Source: Thermoanaerobaculia bacterium (GTDB lineage Bacteria > Acidobacteriota > Thermoanaerobaculia > Multivoradales > UBA5704). From it: a stretch of 5,632 bases of DNA. The stretch lies in the NCBI GenBank assembly GCA_030150965.1, contig JASLEW010000615.1:1-5632 (forward strand). Reading direction: 5' to 3'. The translations under genes and the position numbers were made by a program. Positions 5,271-5,632 of this stretch are shown in pieces (within the stretch, counting starts at the first letter, position 1; every line of letters starts with the position of its first letter). Under the pieces are notes generated by a model. The model was not told the DNA's origin. It did not search any database and was given only the letters and a program-made list of their open reading frames with translations.

Positions 5271-5632
5271 AGCCGCCGGCGCCGCACTGCTTGGGGGCCG
5301 GGCCGAACTTCCTGCCGGCGGCGTTCATCGCCGTCTCCCAGCTGGCGCGGGCGCGCTTCCAGGAGTCGCCGGTGACCGGCACCGCGCAGCTGCCCTTGCC
5401 CTTGCAGGCGTTGCTGCCGCTCGGCCCCTGGCCGGCGCAGGCGTTGTCGCCGGCGCAGGAGTGGGCGGCGACGGTGGCGCAGGTCCCCTGGCCGGCGCAG
5501 GCGTTGCTCGCGTCCTTGCCATGCCCCTTGCAGGTGTTGAGGCCGCAGCAGATGTGCGGGTCCTTGAGCAGGCCGCCCCCGGCGGCGGCGCCGTCGGCAG
5601 CGGCGGCGGCGTGCAGCGCCCGCCCGCCGAGC
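5269..5632 (-). CDS. Cys-rich bufferin-type precursor peptide (BufA2-like), start beyond right edge
   Basis: The last 120 codons are visible; no in-frame start occurs near the right edge, so the N-terminus lies outside. The first residues (LGGRALHAAAAADGAAAGGG) look like the end of an export signal and a flexible linker. The core has ten Cys. Four form regular pairs: Cys29-x4-Cys34, Cys45-x5-Cys51, Cys59-x5-Cys65 and Cys76-x5-Cys82 (numbering from the visible end), set in repeated NTCKGHG, NACAGQG, NACAGQG and NACKGKG motifs. Cys28 and Cys116 are unpaired. The C-terminal part (SWKRARASWETAMNAAGRKF, 90-109) is amphipathic and non-repetitive. Such peptides next to DUF692 and DUF2063 genes are substrates that become periplasmic copper-binding bufferins; these cysteines are the likely modification sites. 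Identity follows from pattern and neighbourhood. An unmodified Cys-rich metal-binding protein is the main alternative. Confidence 0.82.
   Translation of the reverse strand, partial: LGGRALHAAAAADGAAAGGGLLKDPHICCGLNTCKGHGKDASNACAGQGTCATVAAHSCAGDNACAGQGPSGSNACKGKGSCAVPVTGDSWKRARASWETAMNAAGRKFGPAPKQCGAGG

Noticed and set aside
3954..5375. Long plus-strand open frame across bufB
   Set aside because: It is antisense to a DUF692 enzyme with all ligand motifs. Its His/Val/Gln-rich text is typical of a mirror frame.
5325..5522. Ala/Pro/Arg-rich minus-strand frame inside the precursor gene
   Set aside because: It is the shifted frame of the Cys-rich precursor, which has strong periodic Cys and Gly motifs in its own frame.

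Overview
The window is extremely GC-rich bacterial DNA with near-saturated G/C third codon positions. It looks like a Gram-negative-type bacterium, because it has a lipobox lipoprotein and a periplasmic metallophore-type peptide system. An Acidobacteriota (Thermoanaerobaculia-like) or Myxococcota-like host is my best guess, but that rests on gene style only. No RNA genes, insertion sequences, CRISPR arrays or convincing terminators were seen.

Right half (2687-5632, minus strand): a bufferin-type RiPP operon read right to left. First comes a Cys-rich precursor that enters from beyond the right edge (5269-5632). It has repeated N-x-C-x-G-x-G motifs and a conserved-looking W/AR/FG tail. Next, 13 nt downstream, is a DUF692 multinuclear non-haem iron oxidase (BufB, 4158-5255). 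Last is the DUF2063 partner protein (BufC, 2687-3982). In characterised bufferin systems BufB and BufC together oxidise precursor cysteines to copper-binding heterocycles, and the peptide is exported to the periplasm to buffer metal. The bufB tail holds a clean 4 x 33-bp in-frame tandem repeat. A separate 5 x 24-bp tandem repeat sits on the bufB-bufC junction, one unit is 1 bp short, and bufC has no convincing start codon.

Middle (1912-2697, plus strand): a 261-aa lipoprotein of unknown function, convergent with bufC and overlapping its stop by 11 bp. A 250-bp divergent intergenic region (1662-1911) with two TATACT hexamers separates it from the left operon.

Left part (1-1661, minus strand): a 236-aa single-pass membrane protein of unknown family, coupled by an ATGA overlap to a polytopic GT-C-type glycosyltransferase that runs off the left edge.

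A striking window-wide pattern is that four of the six genes carry Ala/Pro/Gly/Ser/Thr-rich low-complexity inserts or tails. These use A/T-ending codons (GCA, GCT, GGA, CCT, ACT, AGA, CGA) far more freely than the conserved cores around them, which suggests recent repeat-driven expansion.
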